16,631 bases of DNA from SIG440 sp045587485 (lineage in GTDB: Bacteria > Bacillota > Clostridia > Monoglobales > Monoglobaceae): assembly GCA_045587485.1 (NCBI GenBank), contig JAZNCI010000086.1, forward strand, positions 1 through 16,631, written 5' to 3'. Position numbers and translations under genes: made by a program. This document shows positions 1 through 6,938 of this stretch, piece by piece. The notes under the pieces are model-generated. The model saw only the letters and a list, made by a program, of their open reading frames with translations. It was not told the origin of the DNA and searched no databases. Position 1 is the first letter of the stretch. Each line of letters opens with the position of its first letter.

Positions 1-1997
1 TAGCCTGATGATTTGATAACATCATCAATTCTGCCGACATACCAAAGGTATCCGTCTTCATCCATTGTGGCCTGATCGCCTGTATGGTAGTATCCGTCGT
101 GCCATACCTCGTTTGTCTTTTCTTCATCAAGATAATAGCCAATAAAAAGACCGCAAGGAACTTCATCTTTTACACGGATACAGATTTCGCCTGCATCACC
201 GGTCTTACATTCGTTGCCGTCAGGATCAAGAACAACAACATCATATAAAGGACTTGGCTTGCCCATAGAACCAATTTTCGGTGTTGAGCCAACAAAGTTT
301 GCAATAGAAAGTGTTGTTTCTGTCTGACCAAAACCTTCCATAATGGTAAGTCCTGTTGCTTTCTTAAACTGATTGAATACTTCAGGATTGAGTGCCTCAC
401 CTGCTGTTGTTGCATACTCGATAGAAGAAAGGTCATATTTTGACAAATCTTCTTTGATGAAGAAGCGGTACATTGTAGGCGGAGCACAAAATGTTGTGAT
501 ATTGTATTTTGCAAACATCGGTAAAATATCTTCCGAGTGGAATCTGTCAAAGTCGTAGGTGAATACACCTGCTTCACAGAGCCATTGTCCGTAGAGCTTA
601 CCCCAAAGAGCTTTACCCCAACCTGTATCGGAGATTGTAAAGTGAAGCCCGTCAGGATTTACATTGTGCCAGTGTTTTGCAGTTGGATAATGACCGAGTG
701 CATATTTGTATGAATGGGTTGCAATTCTCGGATATCCTGTTGTGCCTGATGTAAAGAGCATAAGCATTGGATCATTACCGCAAGGAGTATCTTCTGTTCT
801 GTTGTAGTGCGTACTAAAACGTTCCATTTCAACGTTGAAATCGTTCCAACCGTCTTTACTTCCGCCAACTAAAACCTTAACCATACCGGGGTAGTTTACA
901 GCTGCCTTTTCTGCCTCTGTTGAGACATCTCCATCTGCAGTACAAACGATTGCTTTTACACATGCTGCCTTGTATCTGTAATCAAAGTCGTGTTCTACAA
1001 GCTGATTTGTTGCAGGAATTGCGATAGCACCGATTTTATGAAGTGCAAGCATACAGAACCAGAACTGATAATGTCTTTTTAAGACAAGCATTACTGTATC
1101 GCCTTTTTTGATACCGAGCGACTCAAAGTAGTTTGCAGTCTTTGCAGAATACTTTTTCATATCGCTGAATGTAAATCTTTTGTTTGTCTTATCATTTGCA
1201 ACCCACATCATAGCCAATTTATCGGGATTTTTTTCGGCAATACTATCTACACAGTCAAATGCAAAGTTGAATTTATCATCATTTTTGAATGCGATGCCGT
1301 TAAACACTCCGTTTTCATCATACGATGACTCAATGAATTTGTCTGCAACGGTTTCTGATTTTGTTTTTTGTGCAGCAACTTTAGCGGCAATCATCGGTGC
1401 TTCGGGATATTCCTCGCTTACCTTTCCGTCCTGCGGATTTAATACAACCGCATGGAATTCACAACCACCCTCTGATACTGCAACCATTCCGTGAGGGATG
1501 ATACTGTTATAGAAAATAGAGTCCCCTTCGTGGAGAACATCTACGTGGTTTCCAACCTGAACCTTGAGTGAACCTTTAACGATAACATCAAATTCCTGAC
1601 CGTTGTGCGAGTTTAACTGAATAGGAGCATTCTGCTCGTCTTCAATATAGGGGAATTTTACAAGGAAGGGTTCTGCAAGTTTTTCTTTGAATTTTGGAGC
1701 AAGGTTGTTGTATTCTACACCGTGTTTTTTTACGATTTTAAGTCCTTCACCTTTTCTTGTAATTGCAAATGATGTAAGGGTTGTGCTTGTTCCTTCAAGC
1801 AAATCAACAACCTCAACACCGCAAGCCTTTGCGGATTTATATATAAATGTGAAACTGAAGTCTTTTTCGCCCATCTCCAAAGCCTTGTAATCTTCGACAG
1901 TTACCCCTGTAAGCTTTGCAAGCTCTTCTTGTGTGTAACCTTTTGCTTCACGCAGGTCTTTGATTCTGCCTGCTACTTCTTTCAAGCTGTAATCCAT
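1..1997 (-). CDS. XRE helix-turn-helix / cupin / AMP-forming acyl-CoA synthetase fusion, 3' end outside window
   Basis: Likely converts a short- or medium-chain carboxylic acid, ATP and CoA to acyl-CoA, AMP and PPi. 665 residues are visible; the C-terminal lid with its catalytic Lys lies beyond the edge. Residues ~4-66 are an XRE-type HTH (Y-TQEELAKLTGVT), ~105-190 a cupin barrel (HNGQEFDVIVKG, then IIPHG), and ~240 onward the ligase. The ligase shows the P-loop TSGTTGYPR at 416-424, an ISDTGWGKALWGK segment at 455-467 as in medium-chain acyl-CoA synthetases, GFGQTET at 555-561, and HTGD at 638-641. In the P-loop the usual Lys is Arg (PRIA, not PKG). An in-frame ATG lies six codons upstream, but AAAGGA sits at proper spacing only for the ATG chosen. 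A T-box riboswitch precedes the gene. HTH-cupin proteins are usually regulators, so this may sense a metabolite as well as make one. Substrate is not shown by the sequence; 2-methylbutyrate is inferred from the riboswitch. Confidence 0.9.
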   Translation of the reverse strand, partial: MDYSLKEVAGRIKDLREAKGYTQEELAKLTGVTVEDYKALEMGEKDFSFTFIYKSAKACGVEVVDLLEGTSTTLTSFAITRKGEGLKIVKKHGVEYNNLAPKFKEKLAEPFLVKFPYIEDEQNAPIQLNSHNGQEFDVIVKGSLKVQVGNHVDVLHEGDSIFYNSIIPHGMVAVSEGGCEFHAVVLNPQDGKVSEEYPEAPMIAAKVAAQKTKSETVADKFIESSYDENGVFNGIAFKNDDKFNFAFDCVDSIAEKNPDKLAMMWVANDKTNKRFTFSDMKKYSAKTANYFESLGIKKGDTVMLVLKRHYQFWFCMLALHKIGAIAIPATNQLVEHDFDYRYKAACVKAIVCTADGDVSTEAEKAAVNYPGMVKVLVGGSKDGWNDFNVEMERFSTHYNRTEDTPCGNDPMLMLFTSGTTGYPRIATHSYKYALGHYPTAKHWHNVNPDGLHFTISDTGWGKALWGKLYGQWLCEAGVFTYDFDRFHSEDILPMFAKYNITTFCAPPTMYRFFIKEDLSKYDLSSIEYATTAGEALNPEVFNQFKKATGLTIMEGFGQTETTLSIANFVGSTPKIGSMGKPSPLYDVVVLDPDGNECKTGDAGEICIRVKDEVPCGLFIGYYLDEEKTNEVWHDGYYHTGDQATMDEDGYLWYVGRIDDVIKSSG

Positions 1998-2050
1998 TTT
2001 TTTGTATCCTTTCATTTTTTACAAATTTAATATTTGGTTACCAATCTGAA

Positions 2051-2093
2051 TAAAACAAAAAACTCGTCTCAAAAGAAACCTTTGAGACGAGTT
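2051..2093 (-). terminator. Regulated intrinsic terminator of the first T-box
   Basis: Perfect 13-bp inverted repeat AACTCGTCTCAAA (2061-2073) / TTTGAGACGAGTT (2081-2093) with a 7-base loop, followed on the minus strand by TTTTTTGTTTTA. It lies directly after the T-box antiterminator motif, as expected for the OFF state. Confidence 0.93.
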
Positions 2094-2335
2094 AATCAAC
2101 CCGCGGTACCACTCAAATTACGGAAAATGTTCCGTCACTTACCGAGCTCTAACAAGCCCTTTGCCTTTACGCAGCATTACGGAAGGAGTCTACTCACTTT
2201 CGTTTTCGGTCCCCCAACTCAGAGGTGATAAGTCATTGGAAAGCTCCACCATTGCCTCGCACCAACCGACAACTCTCTCTAAGTTTTGCAATCCGACCGT
2301 CCTCGTCACAGTCGTTTTTTTGATATTCAAATTTT
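2051..2335 (-). promoter_or_regulatory. T-box riboswitch leader, probable Ile specifier (AUC)
   Basis: Complete T-box leader read on the minus strand. Stem I has a K-turn-like element (GTGACGAGG against CCTCTGAG), the distal AGAGAG motif and the GGTTGGTGCGA loop. An AGTAGA element follows, then a stem III hairpin (ACGGAA/TTCCGT at 2120-2135) and the T-box motif GAGTGGTACCGCGG at 2101-2114. The UGGU bulge would pair with an ACCA tRNA end, so discriminator A. Aligning the conserved ACCNCNGAG of stem I with the second leader in this window puts the specifier at 2227-2229, AUC (Ile). The specifier loop departs from the usual AGUA/GAA form, so UAU (Tyr), CUU or UUA (Leu) cannot be excluded. T-boxes permit readthrough when the matching tRNA is uncharged. 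Confidence 0.93.
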
Positions 2336-2341
2336 AGACAT

Positions 2342-2370
2342 ATTATACTCCATCCAAAACAAATTGTCAA
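2342..2370 (-). promoter_or_regulatory. Sigma-A promoter of the first T-box transcript
   Basis: On the minus strand TTGACA (2365-2370) and TATAAT (2342-2347) are separated by exactly 17 bases, a full consensus match. Transcription would begin near 2335, just before stem I of the T-box. It lies about 60 bases after the stop codon of the preceding ligase gene, with no terminator seen between. Confidence 0.9.
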
Positions 2371-2430
2371 GAGTATTTTTTAAATTCCACAAATATTTTT
2401 CAGTCAATTCATCGACATTAAAAAGTTAAA

Positions 2431-4890
2431 TTATTTGTTTAAACCCAATTTTTCGGCTGATATATCACGCATTTTGTATTTTAAAATTTTACCTGCAGCA
2501 TTCATCGGGAATTCGTCTACAAACATAAAGTATCTTGGCACTTTATGTCTTGCAATTGAAGCATAGCCGAATTCTTTCATTTCATTTTCGTCAGCAGTCT
2601 CGCCCTTATGAAGAATGACCCAAGCACAGCATTCTTCACCGTATCTTTCATCGGGTACGCCCACAACCTGAACATCTCGAAGCTTTGGATTGGTAAGATA
2701 AAATTCTTCGATTTCTCTCGGATACAAGTTTTCACCGCCACGGATAATCATATCCTTTAATCTTCCGGTTACTTTGTAATATCCATCTGGTGTTCTCATA
2801 CAAATATCGCCTGAATGAAGCCATCCGTCAGCATCTATCGCCTGTGCAGTTGCTTCGGGCATTTTGTAGTAGCCTTTCATAATATTAAAGCCACGAGCTA
2901 CAAATTCACCGCTTTCACCGTCAGGAAGTTCTTCACCTGTTTCAGGATCAATGATTTTACATTCAACACCGGGGAATGCGCTTCCAACTGTTTCTACTCT
3001 GTGGTCTAAATCTTCATTAACTTCACCCATAGTACAACCGGGAGAAGCCTCTGTCTGTCCGTAAACAGAGATAATTTCACGCATATTCATTTCATCAGCA
3101 GCTCGTCTCATCAAATCTGCCGGGCAGTTTGCACCTGCCATAATTCCTGTTCTCATATATGAAAAGTCCGTTTTTGCAAAATCAGGATGATTGAACATTG
3201 CAATAAACATTGTTGGAACGCCGTTAAAGCAAGTAATCCTTTCGTCATTTACGCATGCAAGTGATGATTTGGGTGAGAAATATGGTATAGGACAGAGGGT
3301 TCCGCCGTGTGTCATCATAGATGTCATTGAAAGAACCATTCCAAAGCAGTGGAACATTGGAACCTGAATCATCATACGGTCTGCCGTTGACAAATCCATT
3401 CTGTCACCGATTGTTTTACCGTTGTTAACGATATTTCTGTGAGTAAGCATAACACCTTTAGGGAAACCTGTTGTACCTGATGTGTACTGCATATTACATA
3501 CATCGTCAGGTCTTACTAAAGAAGCACGTCTTCTGACTTCTTCACGTGGAACAAGAGAAGAACGAGAAAGCATTTGTTCCCAAGTAAGACATCCCTGCAT
3601 AGAAAATCCTGCTGTAATAACATTTCTTAAAAATGGAAGATTTTTAGAATACAAGGGTTTACCTGGTTCTAAGTTTTCAAGTTCAGGACAAAGTTCCTGA
3701 ATTATCTCTTTGTAGTTAATATCCTTACAATACTCAATCATAACAAGAGTATGTGTGTCAGACTGTTTTAGCAAATATTCGATTTCGTGAATTTTGTATG
3801 CAGTATTGACCGTAACCAAAACCGCGCCGATTTTTGTTGTTGCCCAAAATGTTATAAACCATTCAGGCACATTTGTTGCCCAAACCGCAACATGGTCTCC
3901 GGCTTTTACACCAATGGATATAAGTGCTGCCGCACATTCATCAACATCACGTCTGAACTGCTCATAAGTTCTCGTGTAATCAAGTGTAGGATACTTAAAC
4001 GCATATTGGTCGGGATATTTTTCTGCCATTGTGTCAAGAACCTCGGAGAATGTCGCATCAATAACATCATACTTTTTCCACACAAAGGTCCCTGACTTAT
4101 CTCTGTTGTAGTATGCCTTATCAAAAGTTTTCTTCTCACGGTTAATCTGTGAAATGTAATTTGCAAAATGAGTTAAAACAATATCTGCATCATTGATTTC
4201 TTCATTCCACGCAGCACAAATATATCCTTCATAATTAAGGGATGAAAGTGCTCCAATAAGTTTTGCTACATCAAGTTCGCCTTCGCCAATCAAAACAGTT
4301 TTACCGTCTTTCATATCGCCAAGTCGAACATACTTTATGTATGCACCCAAGGTCTTGATTGTTGCTTCAGATGTCTCGCCTGCAGCAAAATATGTTCCTC
4401 GCACATTCCACGATGCACCAATTACAGCAGAAGAGAAATGGTTAATTATATCTAGTACATTTTCCGTATTTGCAAGATAACCAACGGTTTCAAATAAAAT
4501 ACTGACATCAGTGTTTTCTGCTTTCTTAACTGCTGCAGAAAGCTTTTCGTCCAAAACATCAAATGAAACCTTTTCATCAATGCGTACAATAACATTTGAA
4601 ACTCCGGAGGATGCAGCCATATCAACATATTTAACCACTATATCTGATGTGGTGTTTTCACATTCAATGCTTTCAGGCATACGAAGTGCTGAAACTGTGA
4701 GATTTCTGTTTACAAGCTTTCTTTTGGCATCTGCTATGCGGTCACGTCTTAATATGCTGTCGTGATGCGTGTTTCTTTCTTTAATTGCATCATATATTTC
4801 AAATCCTTCAAATCCGTAATCAAAAGCATATCGACAGGTGTCAAGAAAGGATGCACGACTTACATTCTTGGTCGAAAATACTATCTTCAT
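2431..4890 (-). CDS. Degenerate sugar-isomerase-like TIM barrel fused to AMP-forming acyl-CoA synthetase
   Basis: An 819-residue fusion. Residues 1-~250 resemble xylose isomerase-like/AP-endonuclease-2 TIM barrels (ILFETVGYLANTENV at 131-145, GEGELD at 202-207). Of the usual metal ligands only the first Glu (134) is kept: the D-x-x-H region reads WNVRG (161-165), the H-x-x-D region reads RLGD (189-192), and the last Glu position reads AAW. Residues ~275-819 are a complete acyl-CoA synthetase: YTSGTTGFPKG (469-479), VYGQTEASPG (609-618), HSGD (692-695), GRLKDMIIRGGENLYP (709-724), and catalytic Lys801 in NAAGK. I chose the start MKIVF because it begins the barrel's first strand; an in-frame ATG nine codons earlier and a GTG are alternatives, and no strong Shine-Dalgarno decides. 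It follows the LeuA-like gene by 173 bases and may share its Leu T-box transcript. Substrate unknown; isovalerate is an inference. Confidence 0.93.
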   Translation of the reverse strand: MKIVFSTKNVSRASFLDTCRYAFDYGFEGFEIYDAIKERNTHHDSILRRDRIADAKRKLVNRNLTVSALRMPESIECENTTSDIVVKYVDMAASSGVSNVIVRIDEKVSFDVLDEKLSAAVKKAENTDVSILFETVGYLANTENVLDIINHFSSAVIGASWNVRGTYFAAGETSEATIKTLGAYIKYVRLGDMKDGKTVLIGEGELDVAKLIGALSSLNYEGYICAAWNEEINDADIVLTHFANYISQINREKKTFDKAYYNRDKSGTFVWKKYDVIDATFSEVLDTMAEKYPDQYAFKYPTLDYTRTYEQFRRDVDECAAALISIGVKAGDHVAVWATNVPEWFITFWATTKIGAVLVTVNTAYKIHEIEYLLKQSDTHTLVMIEYCKDINYKEIIQELCPELENLEPGKPLYSKNLPFLRNVITAGFSMQGCLTWEQMLSRSSLVPREEVRRRASLVRPDDVCNMQYTSGTTGFPKGVMLTHRNIVNNGKTIGDRMDLSTADRMMIQVPMFHCFGMVLSMTSMMTHGGTLCPIPYFSPKSSLACVNDERITCFNGVPTMFIAMFNHPDFAKTDFSYMRTGIMAGANCPADLMRRAADEMNMREIISVYGQTEASPGCTMGEVNEDLDHRVETVGSAFPGVECKIIDPETGEELPDGESGEFVARGFNIMKGYYKMPEATAQAIDADGWLHSGDICMRTPDGYYKVTGRLKDMIIRGGENLYPREIEEFYLTNPKLRDVQVVGVPDERYGEECCAWVILHKGETADENEMKEFGYASIARHKVPRYFMFVDEFPMNAAGKILKYKMRDISAEKLGLNK

Positions 4891-4992
4891 TTCAATTTCC
4901 ACAGCCTTTCTGCCCACAAATAATAATTAAAAAGATATACGCTCTTAACCGTGGGCAGATAAGGCATATAATGGAAATTATGCACATCGCCG

Positions 4993-5070
4993 TTTCGTGT
5001 CGAAGGACACGAAAGTTCGGTGGCGCAATAAATTTCGCCATAGGCGTAACGTGATTTTTCACGTTACGCC
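4993..5070. repeat. Cluster of three inverted repeats between the LeuA-like and ligase genes
   Basis: Three hairpins stand side by side. A perfect 12-bp stem (GGCGTAACGTGA 5043-5054 / TCACGTTACGCC 5059-5070, 4-base loop) contains the stop codon of the LeuA-like gene. TGGCG/CGCCA occupies 5021-5040. A perfect 9-bp stem (TTTCGTGTC 4993-5001 / GACACGAAA 5006-5014) has a 4-base loop. None is followed by a T-run in either direction, so they do not look like terminators. They may be a REP-like dispersed repeat, or RNA stabiliser or processing hairpins. Confidence 0.8.
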
Positions 5071-6452
5071 TCCTCAAATACGATTTTGTTAAGTGCATTT
5101 ATGTATGCTCTGATACTTGCCGCAACAATATCGGTTGAGGTTCCGTTACCGGAATAAAGCTTTCCATTGTTGCGAAGTCTGACTAAAGCAGAACCTAATG
5201 CCTCTTTTCCTTCCGTTACAGACTGAACCTGAAAATCGTCAAGCTCATAGTGATGACCTATACACTGTTCTATTGCACGAAATGCCGAGTCAATAGGACC
5301 GTCCCCGTTACTGACACCAGTAATAATTTCATCATTACATTTAAGCGTAACCTGCGACATTGAGCTTGCTACGTTAGAGCTTGTTGTTGTATATGTTTCA
5401 AAATGATATGTCGAAGGAGCCTGCATAGCAGAGCTTGCAATGAGTGCCTCAAATTCTTTTGAGCCGACTGCACCTTTCTTTTCACACACCTGCATAATCG
5501 CCTTATATACATTACCGACATCCGAATCAGAAAGTTCATATCCAAGAACCGCAGCAGAGTGTGCAACCTGTGCAACGGAAGAATCAGAATCAATTAAAAT
5601 CTTTTTCTTGTCGCTTACAGTGTTTTCATTCTCATAACTGTCGTGGGTTATGTTTGAAATCATATCGTCAATGCTTGCATGGATTTTTGTAGTATCAAGC
5701 TTTATTTCTGCATCAATCTGTGAACCACAGGCACTCATTGCATCAGAAATTTCTCCGGTCAAAAGAATATCTTTGCCTGCCATTGCACATTTAATGCCGT
5801 CAGCACCTTTGGAAATGGCCGCAAATGCGGATGCAACACCCATATTGATACGGTCGGAAACCTGAACATATACGGGAATGGTTACAGCTTCTTTAATCTT
5901 TGCAACTAAATCTGCAATTTCATCAGGTGTTGATACACCTGCATCATCACAAATAGTTACAACGGTTGCACCATTTGCCTCTGCTTGTTTTACAGCAGAG
6001 ATAAGGAATTGGGCATCTGCTCTTGTTGCATCAAGGGCAGAGAATTCTACATCTGCACAATGTGTCTTTGCTTCTTTTACAAGCTCTGCAATCTTTTCAA
6101 GCATAACTGCCTGCTTTACATGATATGTATATTCCATCTGAATTGTCGAAACGGGAAGCTCAATCTGAAGGCGAGGTTTCTTTGCATCCTTAATGCATTC
6201 CCATACTGATGCAACATCCTCTTTATTAAATCCAACAGGAATAGCAAGAGCCGCATTCTGAACATTTTGAGCAATTGTTTTATAGATAATTGTATCTTCA
6301 CGAAGATTTTTAACAGCCGGTAATTCGATTGTATTTGCACCGAGCATGTCCGCACAATTTGCAATTGCAGATTTTTCACGGAAGAGCAGCGAAATTTCAC
6401 GGTCCTCTGAAAGCTTTTTAAGCGTAATGTCTGCAGTGTTGATTGTTCTCAT
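5064..6452 (-). CDS. LeuA-like protein with intact regulatory domain and degenerate catalytic barrel
   Basis: A 462-residue relative of 2-isopropylmalate synthase. The C-terminal LeuA regulatory domain (~348-462) is well kept: SNGDGPIDSAFRAIE (381-395), VTEGKEALGSALVRL (412-426), and GNGTSTDIVAASIRAYINAL. In LeuA this domain binds leucine. The N-terminal barrel aligns (DVEFSALDATRADA at 134-147, ICDDAGVSTPDEIADLV at 167-183), but the active site is lost. DTTLRDG is replaced by DITLKKL (8-14), the metal-binding HxHDD by QVSDR (197-201), and the NGIGERAGN loop by AGKDILLTG (225-233). It therefore should not make isopropylmalate. The start ATG has AAAGGAG eight bases upstream; an in-frame ATG eight codons earlier lacks one. 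The Leu T-box upstream fits leucine control. It may be a leucine-sensing pseudoenzyme or carry out another reaction. Confidence 0.9.
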   Translation of the reverse strand: MRTINTADITLKKLSEDREISLLFREKSAIANCADMLGANTIELPAVKNLREDTIIYKTIAQNVQNAALAIPVGFNKEDVASVWECIKDAKKPRLQIELPVSTIQMEYTYHVKQAVMLEKIAELVKEAKTHCADVEFSALDATRADAQFLISAVKQAEANGATVVTICDDAGVSTPDEIADLVAKIKEAVTIPVYVQVSDRINMGVASAFAAISKGADGIKCAMAGKDILLTGEISDAMSACGSQIDAEIKLDTTKIHASIDDMISNITHDSYENENTVSDKKKILIDSDSSVAQVAHSAAVLGYELSDSDVGNVYKAIMQVCEKKGAVGSKEFEALIASSAMQAPSTYHFETYTTTSSNVASSMSQVTLKCNDEIITGVSNGDGPIDSAFRAIEQCIGHHYELDDFQVQSVTEGKEALGSALVRLRNNGKLYSGNGTSTDIVAASIRAYINALNKIVFEEA

Positions 6453-6546
6453 ACTGAAAACTCCTTTCAAAATCAAAAATATATAATAGGATTTTTACCA
6501 AGAATAAAGCAGCCTCGCAGCTCGCCGCAGGTGGAAGTCGAAGCTT

Positions 6547-6574
6547 TAATAGGAAAATACGAAATTTCCTATTA
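6547..6574. repeat. 10-bp inverted repeat between T-box terminator and LeuA-like gene
   Basis: TAATAGGAAA (6547-6556) and TTTCCTATTA (6565-6574) form a perfect stem with an 8-base loop, immediately after the T-box terminator. No T-run follows on the minus strand. The half-sequence TAATAGGA recurs at 6484-6491, flanking a GC-rich patch (about 6508-6545) that is unlike the surrounding AT-rich DNA. Role unknown. Confidence 0.7.
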
Positions 6575-6616
6575 AATAAAAAAATTTCGTCTCTTTGTTA
6601 GTTCAAAGAGACGAAA
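6573..6616 (-). terminator. Regulated intrinsic terminator of the Leu T-box
   Basis: A perfect 13-bp stem, TTTCGTCTCTTTG (6585-6597) / CAAAGAGACGAAA (6604-6616), has a 6-base loop and is followed on the minus strand by TTTTTTTATTT. It directly follows the antiterminator motif. Confidence 0.93.
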
Positions 6617-6849
6617 ACGTTAAATTCATTGTTTCCGCGGTACCACTCTTCTTCATCCGAAAAGGATGCCCTTTAGATGCCAGCACATCTCGACTCTGTT
6701 ACGGGAGTTCCCGTCTGCCCCTACTGTAAGTTCACGGCAACCGCTCCGCGGTGAGTTCAGCAAAACTCTCCCAATGTCTTGCACCACCCGACATCTCTCT
6801 TATGGCGAAAGCTTTTGCATACTATTCCGCATCTCAGCGTTTGAAATTA
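6573..6849 (-). promoter_or_regulatory. T-box riboswitch leader, Leu specifier (CUC)
   Basis: Canonical T-box on the minus strand. The specifier loop is classical: AGUA on the 5' side (6820-6823) and GAA-CUC-A on the 3' side, with CUC at 6753-6755 (Leu). A GCAAAA/TTTTGC stem lies above it and GCGG/CCGC below. AAGAGAGATG and GGGTGGTGCAAGA form the distal region. Hairpins ACGGGA/TCCCGT and CATCC/GGATG precede the T-box motif AGAGTGGTACCGCGG (6637-6651 region). The UGGU bulge calls for discriminator A, as in tRNA-Leu. Uncharged tRNA-Leu should switch the downstream LeuA-like gene on. Confidence 0.95.
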
Positions 6850-6855
6850 AGATAT

Positions 6856-6884
6856 ATTTTAACACACATATTTTTATTTGTCAA
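6856..6884 (-). promoter_or_regulatory. Sigma-A promoter of the Leu T-box transcript
   Basis: TTGACA (6879-6884) and TAAAAT (6856-6861) on the minus strand are separated by 17 bases. The start point would be near 6849, directly ahead of stem I. Confidence 0.88.
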
Positions 6885-6938
6885 TACATTTTTATTATAA
6901 AATTCATTTGATATTTTCAATAACCTTTTTGACAATCT

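Noticed and set aside
2034..2228. Plus-strand open frame of 64 codons
   Set aside because: It lies antisense to the first T-box leader, is composed of riboswitch sequence and has no ribosome binding site.
6666..6911. Plus-strand open frame of 81 codons
   Set aside because: Antisense to the Leu T-box and its promoter; no family resemblance.
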